In this document: in pieces, positions 6,911-17,335 of the stretch | Position numbering within the stretch: the first letter of the stretch is position 1 | How the letters are laid out: each line of letters opens with the position of its first letter | Assembly: GCA_946482575.1 (NCBI GenBank) | Contig: CAMLRZ010000007.1 | Span: 1 to 49,197 of the forward strand | Length of the DNA stretch: 49,197 nt | From: an uncultured Candidatus Saccharibacteria bacterium | Lineage (GTDB): Bacteria > Patescibacteria > Saccharimonadia > Saccharimonadales > UBA4665 | Direction: 5' to 3' | Made by a program: the position numbers and the translations under genes | Notes under the pieces: model-generated | Told to the model about the DNA's origin: nothing | Seen by the model: only the letters and a program-made list of their open reading frames with translations | The model's database searches: none

Positions 6911-8032
6911 TTGCATATTAGTCATTCATATTCACAGTCGTTGGAAGCAGCACAAACTGCACCAAAGGCTCGCGTGAGCCGATTAGCTCGGACTCGTGCC
7001 AAAATAGCGCGTTTTGCGACCCAAAAGCGAACCATTCGATATGGATTGCTGGTGGGGAACTTCTTGCTTCTGGGTGGAATTATTGCATTTGTTTTGAACG
7101 GTAATGGCGCATCGTCGTACACACCGCAGAACTCATTAACCAGCAATCAAGGCGCATCCAACCCGCTTGACCAGCTATCTTCGGCTGATATTGCGGTGTC
7201 TGTTTCTCGTGCTGCCGATTTGCCCGAGGCAACCGCCGTCAAGAACCAAGCTGACACGGTAAGTGCTGAGTTAGCCGTAACTGCCTCAGACAGTTTGGTA
7301 ACTAAGCCACAGATCGTTTCTACAGACCTTAAGTCCCGTAGTGACATCAAAAGCTACTTAGTTAAAGATGGCGACACCGTGGCAAGTATTGCTGCGCTGT
7401 TCAATGTGACTTCTGATAGTATTCGTTGGTCAAACAACCTAAATGGCGACTCAGTAACAGTGGGCAGCACCTTGCAGATTCCACCATTAAACGGCATCGT
7501 GTACACCGTTGCTGCCGGTGATACTCCGCAAAGTTTGGCCAGTAAGTATAACGCCAACGCCGACCAGATCATCGCCTTTAACGACGCCGAAATTAGCGGT
7601 TTACGCCCCGGTGAAAAAATTCTGATTCCTAACGGCCAGGTAAAGGCGCAAACGTATTCGGCCACCTCTACCCCAACTACCTCAGCATTTTCATTTGGTA
7701 GCTCGGCTGTGTACGGTGCCAACGGCTACGACTGGGGATTCTGTACCTGGTACGTTGCTAACCGTATTTCGGTGCCTACCAACTGGGGTAACGCAAACAC
7801 CTGGGACAACCTTGCGCCACGTAGCGGTTGGACAGTCAGCAGCGTGCCTCGCCAGGGCGCTATTGCACAGAGCGACCGTGGTACCTGGGGTCACGTCGCG
7901 TACGTGGAGGCTGTTTCTGCTGACGGATCAATGATCAAGTACAGTGACATGAACGGTTTGGCTGGCTTTGGTCGGGTGGGGTACAGTGGCTGGGTTCCAG
8001 CTTCAACCTTCCCGCACTACATCTACCGCTAA
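6893..8032 (+). CDS. Membrane-anchored peptidoglycan hydrolase with two LysM and a CHAP domain
   Basis: The ORF encodes up to 379 aa: a basic cytoplasmic segment, a transmembrane helix at about 50-70, a Ser/Thr-rich spacer, LysM 1 (about 153-199), LysM 2 (about 203-249) and a C-terminal CHAP cysteine peptidase/amidase. Cys284 (WGFCTWYVA), His334 (WGHVAYVE) and the Asp/Asn pair in SDMN form the likely active site. LysM domains bind wall glycan, so the product should act on the cell's own or a host's peptidoglycan. The start is unclear. No ATG exists in the N-terminal part. The TTG given here lies in a hairpin stem; the best ribosome site (AGGAG 6906-6910) points to an ATT at 6917. Confidence 0.88.
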   Translation: MERLQELHISHSYSQSLEAAQTAPKARVSRLARTRAKIARFATQKRTIRYGLLVGNFLLLGGIIAFVLNGNGASSYTPQNSLTSNQGASNPLDQLSSADIAVSVSRAADLPEATAVKNQADTVSAELAVTASDSLVTKPQIVSTDLKSRSDIKSYLVKDGDTVASIAALFNVTSDSIRWSNNLNGDSVTVGSTLQIPPLNGIVYTVAAGDTPQSLASKYNANADQIIAFNDAEISGLRPGEKILIPNGQVKAQTYSATSTPTTSAFSFGSSAVYGANGYDWGFCTWYVANRISVPTNWGNANTWDNLAPRSGWTVSSVPRQGAIAQSDRGTWGHVAYVEAVSADGSMIKYSDMNGLAGFGRVGYSGWVPASTFPHYIYR

Positions 8033-8066
8033 GCGCGTTTGCAAGAATTTTGATTTCATGTTTTAG

Positions 8067-9380
<1,314 letters not shown>

Positions 9381-9406
9381 CACTAGGGTGGCCACAGCCA
9401 AAGTGT

Positions 9407-9412
9407 TACACT
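9407..9412 (+). promoter_or_regulatory. -10 box (TACACT) predicting leaderless sbcB mRNA
   Basis: TACACT ends 7 nt before the ATG at 9420, the same geometry as obgE, trhO and uvrC. Confidence 0.5.
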
Positions 9413-9419
9413 GGTAGGT

Positions 9420-10859
9420 ATGCAACCTGCCAGTTTTTTCTTTTACGACCTTGAGACCAGTGGTATTAACAGCCGCCAGGCGCGCATCATGCAATTTGCA
9501 GGCATACGTACCGACCTAAATTTGAAGCCGATTGGTGAGCCCGAGAACATTTTAATTAAACTGACGCCGGATATCCTGCCTGATCCAGAAGCAATTTTGA
9601 TCACCGGCATCACGCCACAGCAGACGTTGGCCGAAGGTATCACCGAGGCAGAGTTTTTGCGTCATTTTACGGAAAATATCGCTACGCCTGGCACCGTTTT
9701 CTTAGGCTTTAATACCGTTCGCTTTGACGACGAGTTTATGCGCTGCCTGCACTATCGCAACTTCTATGACGCCTACGAATGGCAGTGGCAAGATGGCAAG
9801 TCGCGTTGGGATCTGTTGGACGTGGTGCGCATGACGCGAGCGCTGCGCCCCGAAGGTATCAAGTGGCCGTTTGATGTAAACGGCAAGCCTACCAATCGCT
9901 TGGAACTGCTAACAGGTTTGAATGGCTTGAGTCACGAACATGCTCACGATGCGCTAAGCGACGTCTACGCCACTATTGAAGTGGCTCGTATGATCCGCAA
10001 CAAGCAGCCAAAACTGTTTGATTATTTGTACAGCATGCGCGACAAGCGTAAGGTGGCGGATCTGGTAGATGCTGAACAGCCGTTTGTGTATACAAGCGGG
10101 CAGTACAGCAGTGAATACGAGAAAACCGCCGTGGTTGTTAAACTATGCGATCCTCCCAAAAAGCAGGGCGCATTGGTATTTGACCTGCGTTTTGACCCGC
10201 TGCAGTATAAAGATTTAACGCCCGAACAATTTGCTGAAGCTTGGAAATGGAAAAAAGACAGCACCGAGCCGCGGCTGCCCGTTAAAACATTGCAGTATAA
10301 CAAGTGTCCGGCAGTTGCCCCGTTGGGCGTCCTAGATGACGCAAGCCGTGAGCGCATCCAAATTGACCTGCAAACTATCCAGAAAAACCTTAAAGCGTTG
10401 CAGTCTATGCCAGACTTTGCTCAAAAAATCTGCAAAGCGGCCGATATTTTGGATGCTGGTTTCCAAACGACATTGTTAGCCGATGATCGCCAGGTAGACA
10501 GCCAGCTGTACGACGGGTTCTTTGGCCCTCAGGATAAACAAGCTATGCGCGTGGTTCGTGCGGCTCAGCCAGAGGAGTTGGGTAACCTAGGTTTACGCTT
10601 TAAAGATAAGCGCCTGGAATCGCTATTGCCTTTGTATAAAGCGCGCAATTACCCCAAGCAATTAAGCGACGAAGAGCGCCACACATGGGACGACTTTTGC
10701 AAAAAACAGCTGTTAAGTGGTGGACCGCAGAGCCGTATGGCGTGGTTTTTGGGTCGCCTGCAATATATTGCCGACCAGGGTAATCTGACAGGCCACCAAG
10801 AGTACATCCTGGAAGAACTTAAATTATACGCCGAAAGCGTAATGCCCGAAGTCGACTAA
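9420..10859 (+). CDS. sbcB: Exodeoxyribonuclease I
   Basis: A 479-aa DEDDh exonuclease that degrades single-stranded DNA 3' to 5'. Exo motif I is FFFYDLETSGIN (Asp and Glu metal ligands), motif II FLGFNTVRFDDEFMR, and motif III HEHAHDALSDVYATIEVA with the His and last Asp. The SH3-like and C-terminal helical parts of the ExoI clamp follow (DPPKKQGALVFDLRFDP..., LGNLGLRFKDKRLESLLPLYKARNYP). Length matches E. coli ExoI. Its stop is inside the terminator hairpin at 10841-10874. Confidence 0.95.
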   Translation: MQPASFFFYDLETSGINSRQARIMQFAGIRTDLNLKPIGEPENILIKLTPDILPDPEAILITGITPQQTLAEGITEAEFLRHFTENIATPGTVFLGFNTVRFDDEFMRCLHYRNFYDAYEWQWQDGKSRWDLLDVVRMTRALRPEGIKWPFDVNGKPTNRLELLTGLNGLSHEHAHDALSDVYATIEVARMIRNKQPKLFDYLYSMRDKRKVADLVDAEQPFVYTSGQYSSEYEKTAVVVKLCDPPKKQGALVFDLRFDPLQYKDLTPEQFAEAWKWKKDSTEPRLPVKTLQYNKCPAVAPLGVLDDASRERIQIDLQTIQKNLKALQSMPDFAQKICKAADILDAGFQTTLLADDRQVDSQLYDGFFGPQDKQAMRVVRAAQPEELGNLGLRFKDKRLESLLPLYKARNYPKQLSDEERHTWDDFCKKQLLSGGPQSRMAWFLGRLQYIADQGNLTGHQEYILEELKLYAESVMPEVD

Positions 10860-10874
10860 CCTCGGGCATTTTTA
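10841..10874 (+). terminator. Intrinsic terminator overlapping the end of sbcB
   Basis: AATGCCCGA (10841-10849) pairs with TCGGGCATT (10862-10870), followed by TTTT. The left arm is inside the sbcB coding sequence. Confidence 0.85.
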
Positions 10875-10899
10875 GCGCACTTTTGGTGCGTACGATCTG

Positions 10900-11094
10900 C
10901 TAAGCGCGTAATTGGCTGCGCTGCACCGCAATCATCAAGCTAGTGGCAATAATCCACGCTTGAAAAACGCGATTTTTTAAACTTGCACGCAGGATGATCA
11001 TCGCAGTAATTAAACTTGCAACGCTCAACCAGATTGCAAAAGTGATTTGTGCGTGGGTGCCAGGAATCAGGCCCAACACGATAAACTCGGACAT
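10900..11094 (-). CDS. Small two-helix membrane protein
   Basis: A 64-aa protein with two hydrophobic segments at about residues 14-35 and 43-57, separated by a basic turn (RASLKNRVFQ). The ATG at 11094 follows GGAGGTAG, a strong ribosome site, which supports the call. No family is recognised. It lies between sbcB (convergent) and the PGPGW protein on the same strand. Confidence 0.6.
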   Translation of the reverse strand: MSEFIVLGLIPGTHAQITFAIWLSVASLITAMIILRASLKNRVFQAWIIATSLMIAVQRSQLRA

Positions 11095-11203
11095 GTGCTA
11101 CCTCCATTTGAAACCGATATAACTAATTAAACGTATAATACATTTAATTTTGCTTAAGAGTCAAATAGATTATATATAAGCATTAGCGTAATGGCTTAAA
11201 ATG

Positions 11204-11503
11204 CTATTTTTTGCTTGTTTTGGGTGGTTTTGGGGCAGGTTTTTTGCCGCGCATTTTGTTCCACTTGGCCTGCAGATAGTCTATAAGCTTGTGCAGTTGC
11301 CCTACTAACCAATCGCGCACGCGTTCAGCAAAGGCAAATTCGGTAGCCAAAATAGCAAAACCCAAGAAAATTGCCGCCCAACCGGGGCCGGGAAGCACCA
11401 ACATTGCCAATCCGGCAGCTACCACCGCAAATCCAATCATAAAAACCAACGGCTTGCGCACGGCAACCGGAATACTTTTCCACCACTTATGCAGTTTATC
11501 CAT
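11204..11503 (-). CDS. PGPGW-motif transmembrane protein
   Basis: A 99-aa protein of the PGPGW family (TIGR02611-type). Two helices at about residues 17-37 and 40-56 surround LVLPGPGWAAIFLG. A basic Pro/Lys-rich tail follows. The function of the family is unknown. TATAAT (minus strand, 11515-11510) ends 6 nt before the ATG, so the mRNA is predicted to be leaderless. Confidence 0.85.
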   Translation of the reverse strand: MDKLHKWWKSIPVAVRKPLVFMIGFAVVAAGLAMLVLPGPGWAAIFLGFAILATEFAFAERVRDWLVGQLHKLIDYLQAKWNKMRGKKPAPKPPKTSKK

Positions 11504-11509
11504 GCAGGT

Positions 11510-11515
11510 ATTATA
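11510..11515 (-). promoter_or_regulatory. -10 box (TATAAT) predicting leaderless PGPGW-protein mRNA
   Basis: On the minus strand TATAAT ends six bases before ATG 11503; there is no ribosome site. Confidence 0.55.
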
Positions 11516-11621
11516 CCCTATGTACCCAATACAAGCTGCAGAGTTACGCTGGTTTATGTAAGGCGGGGTAGATTTATACTGATTTTTTGCGTATAATAAA
11601 CCTGTTTAAAGAGAGTCTGGT

Positions 11622-14432
11622 ATGTCGGGAAAAATTGTCGTAAAAGGTGCCCGCGAGCACAACCTCAAGAATGTTGATGTAGAGCTACCACGCGAAAAGC
11701 TGGTAGTTATTACTGGTCTGTCCGGTTCGGGCAAGTCTTCTTTGGCGTTTGACACAATTTATGCCGAAGGCCAGCGCCGATATGTAGAATCTTTGAGTTC
11801 GTACGCCCGACAATTCTTGGGACTCATGGAAAAACCTGACGTTGACCAAATTGATGGCCTCTCGCCCGCAATTTCTATCGACCAAAAATCCACCAGCCGC
11901 AATCCGCGCAGTACGGTAGCGACCGTCACCGAAATTTACGACTATTTGCGCCTACTGTTTGCGCGCATTGGCGTGCCACATTGTCCTGTTTGCGGCAAAC
12001 CGGTTACGCGCCAGACCACGCAAAACATTGTGGACCAAATCGTAACGTTGCCGGTTGATGCTCGTTTGATGATCATGGCGCCTGTGGTGTCAGCCAAAAA
12101 AGGTGCATTTGAGCATATTCCTGAGCAATACATGCGCGCTGGCTTTGCGCGTGCTCGCGTTGACGGGGTGGTATACGCGCTGGATGAACTCCCCACGCTC
12201 GACAAAAATTATAAGCACACCATTGAAGTCGTAATCGACCGTTTAGTAAACAACGAAGAAAGTCGCTCACGTTTGGCACAATCTGTTGAGCAAGCCCTGG
12301 AAGTTGCTGAAGGCAAGATTCGCGTGGTTAATGCCGACAATCAAGAAGAGTTCCAATACAGCCTAATGTACGCCTGTATCGACCACCCCGAGATTGCTAT
12401 TCCCGAATTAGAACCACGCACGTTTAGCTTTAACTCGCCGCAAGGTGCTTGTCCGATTTGTACCGGTCTGGGCTCACGTTTGGAAGTTGACCCAGAGTTG
12501 GTGATTCCCAACGGTCGCTTAACGATCGCCGAGGGCGCAATCCGTCCGTTCAACCGCGTTAATACCGATGCGTGGTATATGAAGAAACTGCAAGCAGTAG
12601 CTGATCGTTACAAATTTAGCTTACATGTGCCCACCGGCGAAATTTCGGCCGAAAACATGGAACGCATTTTGTACGGCACTGGCACCGAAACCTATAAAGT
12701 TTCTTTGGGCGGTGGCCGCGCGTTTGAGACAACATACGAGGGCGTGATCCCCAACCTGGAGCGTCGTCACAAAGAAACCGACAGCGATTTTATGCGCACA
12801 GATATTGAACGTTTTATGGTAGAAAAGCCATGCTACAAGTGTCATGGCCTGCGCCTGAAACCCGAAGTTTTGGCAATTACCATTGCCGACCACAGTATTA
12901 TGGACATCTGTCAGATGTCAATTGACGACGCTGTCAACTACTTTGGCGCCTTGACGCTCAACGACAAAGATATGCAGATTGCCCGACTCGTACTAAAAGA
13001 AGTCGGCGCTCGATTGGGCTTTTTACAAGATGTAGGGCTGAACTACCTAACACTGTTGCGCAGCGCAACTACGTTGTCTGGCGGTGAGGCGCAGCGAATT
13101 CGCTTGGCTACGCAAATCGGTTCGGGCTTGCAGGGCGTGTTGTACGTGCTGGACGAACCAAGCATTGGTTTGCACCAACGCGATAACGATCGCTTAATCC
13201 GTACCCTTAAGCACTTGCGTGACTTAGGCAATACCGTGTTGGTAGTTGAGCACGACGAAGATACTATCCGCACCGCTGATTACTTGCTAGATATTGGCCC
13301 CGGCGCAGGTATCCACGGTGGTCACGTGATCGCTGCAGGCACACCCGCCGAAGTCGAAAAGAATCCCAAGAGCATTACCGGCCAATACCTATCGGGCGCC
13401 AAACAGATTGCCGTGCCCAAGAAACGTCGCAAGGGAAATGGCAAGGCGCTAAAGATTGTTGGTGCTCGTGAGAACAACTTGCGTGATGTAACAGTAGAAA
13501 TTCCATTGGGCAAATTAGTGGTGGTGAGTGGCGTTTCGGGCTCAGGCAAGTCCAGTCTTATTAACGACATTTTGGCCAAAGAATTACAGGCTCGATTGCA
13601 CCGTGCGAGCACTGTACCCGGCAAGCACGAAGACATCGAGGGAATCAAAGAACTCGACAAAGCGATTATTATTGATCAGTCGCCAATTGGCCGTACGCCG
13701 CGCAGTAACCCGGCTACGTACACTGGTTTGTTTACTCCAATCCGTGAACTTTTTGCACAGACGCCCGAGGCAAAACTACGGGGCTACAACCCTGGCCGTT
13801 TCAGCTTTAACGTTAAGGGCGGCCGCTGCGAGAACTGCGCCGGTGACGGTATTATCAAGATTGAAATGCACTTCTTGCCAGACGTGTATGTGCCATGTGA
13901 GGTGTGTCACGGCAAACGCTATAACCGCGAAGCACTCGAAATTGCCTACAAAGGTAAAACAATCAGCGATGTTTTGGAAATGACCTGTGAGCAAGCGCTG
14001 GAGTTCTTTGCCAACGTACCTACCATTGCACGTAAGCTGCAGACAATGGTAGACGTAGGCCTTGGCTACATTAGCTTGGGGCAGCCGGCTACGCAGCTGT
14101 CCGGCGGTGAGGCGCAGCGTATTAAGCTGGCCAGTGAGCTGTCGCGTCGCCCCACGGGCCGTACGCTCTACATTTTGGACGAACCCACAACAGGTTTGCA
14201 TATGGCAGACGTAGATCGCTTATTAGACGTACTGCATGCGCTTGTGGACACCGGTAACAGTATGGTAGTCATCGAACACAACCTGGACGTCGTGAAGGCT
14301 GCCGACTGGATTATCGACATGGGTCCCGAGGGCGGTTCCGGTGGCGGTATGGTAGTTGCTGAGGGCACGCCCGAGCAAGTCTCCAAGGTAAAGGGCAGCC
14401 ACACCGCAACCTTCCTGAAGAACATGTTGTAG
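11622..14432 (+). CDS. uvrA: UvrABC system protein A
   Basis: A 936-aa damage-recognition ATPase of nucleotide excision repair. Two ABC modules are complete: Walker [15 protein letters not shown] near residue 31 and [13 protein letters not shown] near 635; signatures [12 protein letters not shown] and [12 protein letters not shown]; Walker [14 protein letters not shown] and [13 protein letters not shown]. Zinc sites are intact: CPVCGK, CPIC, CYKCHG, and the pair CENC...[10 protein letters not shown] that contacts DNA. A TATAAT at about 11592 gives a short leader with a weak purine-rich site. UvrC is at 27380; UvrB is not in the window. Confidence 0.97.
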   Translation: MSGKIVVKGAREHNLKNVDVELPREKLVVITGLSGSGKSSLAFDTIYAEGQRRYVESLSSYARQFLGLMEKPDVDQIDGLSPAISIDQKSTSRNPRSTVATVTEIYDYLRLLFARIGVPHCPVCGKPVTRQTTQNIVDQIVTLPVDARLMIMAPVVSAKKGAFEHIPEQYMRAGFARARVDGVVYALDELPTLDKNYKHTIEVVIDRLVNNEESRSRLAQSVEQALEVAEGKIRVVNADNQEEFQYSLMYACIDHPEIAIPELEPRTFSFNSPQGACPICTGLGSRLEVDPELVIPNGRLTIAEGAIRPFNRVNTDAWYMKKLQAVADRYKFSLHVPTGEISAENMERILYGTGTETYKVSLGGGRAFETTYEGVIPNLERRHKETDSDFMRTDIERFMVEKPCYKCHGLRLKPEVLAITIADHSIMDICQMSIDDAVNYFGALTLNDKDMQIARLVLKEVGARLGFLQDVGLNYLTLLRSATTLSGGEAQRIRLATQIGSGLQGVLYVLDEPSIGLHQRDNDRLIRTLKHLRDLGNTVLVVEHDEDTIRTADYLLDIGPGAGIHGGHVIAAGTPAEVEKNPKSITGQYLSGAKQIAVPKKRRKGNGKALKIVGARENNLRDVTVEIPLGKLVVVSGVSGSGKSSLINDILAKELQARLHRASTVPGKHEDIEGIKELDKAIIIDQSPIGRTPRSNPATYTGLFTPIRELFAQTPEAKLRGYNPGRFSFNVKGGRCENCAGDGIIKIEMHFLPDVYVPCEVCHGKRYNREALEIAYKGKTISDVLEMTCEQALEFFANVPTIARKLQTMVDVGLGYISLGQPATQLSGGEAQRIKLASELSRRPTGRTLYILDEPTTGLHMADVDRLLDVLHALVDTGNSMVVIEHNLDVVKAADWIIDMGPEGGSGGGMVVAEGTPEQVSKVKGSHTATFLKNML

Positions 14433-14960
14433 CTAGAGAGCGTGCAGTTTGCGCGTCAGTGGTAAGTGCCTAGCTGACTTTTGTAAGAGCTCACGAAAGT
14501 GAGTGCGACAGGTAATGGCAATGCGCAATTGCTCGTGGGCGGTAAGCGCGTATGACTGTTTGCGTGGCAGTGTGTGCAAAAAGTTGCCTAAATGGTCAGT
14601 TGACTCCGGAATGTGCAGGTGTTGTGTCTGACGCAGAATTATATGTGCCAATTGGCGATCAGCATCAGGTGCAAAAACAAGTTCATGTGTTAAAATTACT
14701 GGCTTACTCTTGGCGATCGCATAACATATTTGCCGCGCGACTGTGGTGGTAATTGGCCCCGTATTAGACACAATCAGCATCGTTCCTGTAGCAATTCTCT
14801 CATAATTACAGAGGTCAACCTCGTACTCCGACCATCCCGTAGTATTAAAAAACTCATCGGTTCCCGGATGAGTTGCCTTGATATCTTGCGCTAAAAGCTG
14901 ATCACAAAGCTGTGCAATAGGGGCTTTGTGAGTGCCAATAATGTGAGCTATAAACCGCAT
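14433..14960 (-). CDS. Hypothetical protein, possible nucleoside-deoxyribosyltransferase-like fold
   Basis: A 175-aa protein that abuts the end of uvrA (convergent, no gap). A beta strand and glycine turn (RFIAHIIGTHKAP) open the sequence. A central segment, TGTMLIVSNTGPITTTVARQICYAIAKSKPVIL, has the strand-loop-helix-strand plan of the nucleoside 2-deoxyribosyltransferase/DNPH1 group seen in the two genes at 16635 and 17336. The catalytic Glu of that family is not evident. The C-terminal half is helical and basic with no ribbon-helix-helix. The assignment is weak. It is the first of the accessory genes before the oxidoreductase. Confidence 0.5.
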   Translation of the reverse strand: MRFIAHIIGTHKAPIAQLCDQLLAQDIKATHPGTDEFFNTTGWSEYEVDLCNYERIATGTMLIVSNTGPITTTVARQICYAIAKSKPVILTHELVFAPDADRQLAHIILRQTQHLHIPESTDHLGNFLHTLPRKQSYALTAHEQLRIAITCRTHFRELLQKSARHLPLTRKLHAL

Positions 14961-15020
14961 AGTAATACCTACGTTACCTTATACACATAGTATACGCATG
15001 CGCACAAATGAATAGCAAGT

Positions 15021-16484
15021 TTAGCGCAAAATGTCTTGATCTACACCGTGACGAATGAGCCGTTGACTACTGTGGGCCTGGTAAATAAGGCTCATCAAAA
15101 GCGCGCTTAAACGATGACTATCCAGCTCTGACACCAGCTGCGGTTGCTCAATCTTGCCTAACAGAAAGTCAAAGAACTCCTCGGCCATGCTGTATTTAAT
15201 TTGGTCGTGCGCGCTCACTTCAAGCTCAGCGGTTTCACCCATAATGTCTTTCATGCTAAAGATTTCGAGTGGTTTTGAGCCGGTAAGGTCGCTGTTGCGG
15301 AAAACGTGCACGTCAAAATGGTTGCTGCCGCCAATTTTGTTATTGTCGATACTGGAGTCGTACTTGTCATTCTGCTGGTAGGAGTGGATCTGAATATTCT
15401 GAAACGGCCCCTGATAAATGCTGTGGTACTCATGTTTGACGCGGCCATTGCCTTTGTACAAATCCGAGCCTGGCTGCAGCCAGGTGCGACGACTAAAGCT
15501 GTTGTGCTGCAGGTTCAGCGTAAAGTTGCCCACCACCGTGTTGTTGTGTAGCAATTGGATAACCGAAGAGGCGTCAACCTCACCAAAGTTCTCGTAGGCT
15601 CTGTGCAGATCATCGTTACTGTAGCTGGAGGCTTTTTTATAGGCAGACCCAAAAATACGAGCGTAATCTTGCTGGTCAAGTTGCTTGAGTAGACCACGAG
15701 GCTGCACGAATGACGTCATAACCCCTATCTGATCAATATCTTTGCCAAAGTCAGAGCCGTAGCTGATTTTGATCAGGCGGGCAATGACATCTAAGAAGTG
15801 GTATCCGCTATGCGAAACCTTGCCGTAGATATTGTAAGGGTGATAGTTTTGCGAAATGATCTCGCTGGGCAGCCGCCACTGGCCATCGGCGTGCAGGGAT
15901 TGAGCGGCGGTAATAGGGATATTGAATTTGTCACGTATCTCGATCAGCTTCTCGAATACAAACTGAAAACCCGGGTGGTAGCGGCGCTGTACGGCCACCG
16001 AAAACACCGGAGACGCGCTGCGCTGGTACGCTTCCAGAATTTCTAGGTAATCTTTGTAGATCCCCCGGGCGGCCGACAAAGAGTGAGCAGTGTTGGTACG
16101 CGCTGTTAGCGGTTTGTCTATCAGAACGGGCAAGTTGCTACGCATAGCCCAGAGCGCATAGGCTTTGTGGCTGAGTGGCTCAGTCGAGATAATAACCGCA
16201 TTAATAGACTGCTCGGCAACTAATTTGTCGAGTGCAGTAACGTCCTTTGCCGTGAGCTTGCCTGAAGCTGGTAAACCATGCGAGTAATACTGTTTGATGG
16301 TGTCAGGATCAAACCCGTTACTTTTGAGTCTTTGTAAAACATCCGATTGAGCCTCGGTTATATCGACGACGGCTTGCAGCGTAACGGGTGTTTTTGTCTG
16401 GAGACTCCGAATGGCGGGCAAATACGTTTTATCGGCGTTTGGTCCAACACCGATAATCAAAAGGCGTATGCGTTCAACCCTCAT
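15021..16484 (-). CDS. GFO/IDH/MocA-family oxidoreductase
   Basis: A 487-aa protein with an N-terminal NAD(P)-binding Rossmann domain (RLLIIGVGPNADKTYLPAI, then VVDITE) and the family hallmark NAVIISTEPLSHKAYALWAM...LPVLIDKPLT, where the IDKP segment supplies the conserved Lys-Pro. The C-terminal region (from about residue 165) is the usual mixed alpha/beta substrate domain (FSVAVQRRYHPGF, YHFLDVIARL). Substrate unknown; relatives act on sugars or cofactors such as biliverdin. It is transcribed away from the 16635 gene, with which it shares a palindromic intergenic region. There is no ribosome site at the ATG. Confidence 0.8.
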   Translation of the reverse strand: MRVERIRLLIIGVGPNADKTYLPAIRSLQTKTPVTLQAVVDITEAQSDVLQRLKSNGFDPDTIKQYYSHGLPASGKLTAKDVTALDKLVAEQSINAVIISTEPLSHKAYALWAMRSNLPVLIDKPLTARTNTAHSLSAARGIYKDYLEILEAYQRSASPVFSVAVQRRYHPGFQFVFEKLIEIRDKFNIPITAAQSLHADGQWRLPSEIISQNYHPYNIYGKVSHSGYHFLDVIARLIKISYGSDFGKDIDQIGVMTSFVQPRGLLKQLDQQDYARIFGSAYKKASSYSNDDLHRAYENFGEVDASSVIQLLHNNTVVGNFTLNLQHNSFSRRTWLQPGSDLYKGNGRVKHEYHSIYQGPFQNIQIHSYQQNDKYDSSIDNNKIGGSNHFDVHVFRNSDLTGSKPLEIFSMKDIMGETAELEVSAHDQIKYSMAEEFFDFLLGKIEQPQLVSELDSHRLSALLMSLIYQAHSSQRLIRHGVDQDILR

Positions 16485-16552
16485 TATGCGCTAATGCAAT
16501 ATCGCAATTCCTGTTTAACTATCCTCTATAAAAAGAAGTTATTTATATTATG

Positions 16553-16591
16553 TGCTATACTGTTATTATAGCATCAATGTGCAAGATGCAC
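16553..16591. promoter_or_regulatory. Divergent intergenic palindromes upstream of the RHH-fusion gene
   Basis: TGCTATA (16553-16559) and TATAGCA (16567-16573) form a perfect inverted repeat with a 7-nt spacer that contains -10-like boxes for both directions. GTGCA-AGA-TGCAC follows at 16579-16591. Short symmetric repeats of this size suit ribbon-helix-helix proteins, and the gene 44 nt downstream encodes one. Confidence 0.45.
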
Positions 16592-16634
16592 GAATAGATC
16601 CTATTTTATAGTAGAAGGTTGAAAGGTCAAGCAT

Positions 16635-17216
16635 ATGTTGGTTCATTTTTCCGGGTCACAGTTCAATATCCTCGAACAAATTGACGATTTCCGTAAGATT
16701 ATCAAGGTGATTCACAATCAAGGCCACTCATTGACTCGCGATTGGGTTGAGCCAACCTTTGAAATTGCCAAAAAAGATAAAGACTACGGTCAACAAGACT
16801 GGAACAGGATCTACCAAGAAAATATGGAGGCGATTGCCCGCGCCGATATCGCTATTTTTGAGGTAACTACCCAAAGCTTTGCTGTCGGCTACATGGTGGC
16901 AGCAGCTTTGCAGCAAAAGAAGCCCATCCTACTGCTCGCCCGCGGCGAAGAAGCCATGTATGGCACGTTTGCATCTGGCATGGACAAGAGCATCGTGAGC
17001 ATTAAAATTTATGATGATGACAACCTGGAAGACATCGTGCTGCAATTCCTGGAACTAAACCACATCGAAAACAAAGACCTGCGCTTTAACTTCTTTATCG
17101 ATCGCCAGATCTATAACTACTTGCGCTGGGCATCGTTTAAGACAGGTAAAACCAAGGCCGAGATCTTGCGCGAACTTGTTCTGCACGACATCGAACGTCA
17201 AGATTATCGTCCGTAG
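16635..17216 (+). CDS. Degenerate nucleoside-deoxyribosyltransferase/DNPH1-fold domain fused to a ribbon-helix-helix domain (paralogue 1)
   Basis: A 193-aa protein. Residues 1-105 follow the NDT/DNPH1 plan: strand MLVHFSGS, a helix, then ADIAIFEVTTQSFAVGYMVAA (70-90) and KKPILLLARG. DNPH1-type enzymes have D...AEVTxPSxGVGYE here; Asp71, Glu76, Ser81 and Gly85-Tyr86 are kept, but the catalytic Glu after Gly-Tyr is Met87. Residues 147-188 (LRFNFFIDRQIYNYLRWASF...KAEILRELVLHDIE) look like a ribbon-helix-helix DNA-binding domain. This suggests a regulator whose former enzyme domain senses a nucleotide. A GAAAGG site precedes the ATG. A diverged copy lies immediately downstream. Confidence 0.75.
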   Translation: MLVHFSGSQFNILEQIDDFRKIIKVIHNQGHSLTRDWVEPTFEIAKKDKDYGQQDWNRIYQENMEAIARADIAIFEVTTQSFAVGYMVAAALQQKKPILLLARGEEAMYGTFASGMDKSIVSIKIYDDDNLEDIVLQFLELNHIENKDLRFNFFIDRQIYNYLRWASFKTGKTKAEILRELVLHDIERQDYRP

Positions 17217-17243
17217 TTACCCAGTCTAACAGGGGTAAAAGCC

Positions 17244-17273
17244 AACGAGCAATTCGATTTGAGTTGCTCGTTT
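17244..17273 (+). terminator. Terminator between the two RHH-fusion paralogues
   Basis: AACGAGCAA (17244-17252) pairs with TTGCTCGTT (17264-17272), followed by a short T-rich tail. A new -10 box (TATAAT, about 17282) follows, so the second paralogue has its own promoter. Confidence 0.7.
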
Positions 17274-17335
17274 AATTTGGCTATAATAAGGGCTTTCGTC
17301 TTTCTATCACAAGTTAAACTCCCAAGGAATTAGCC

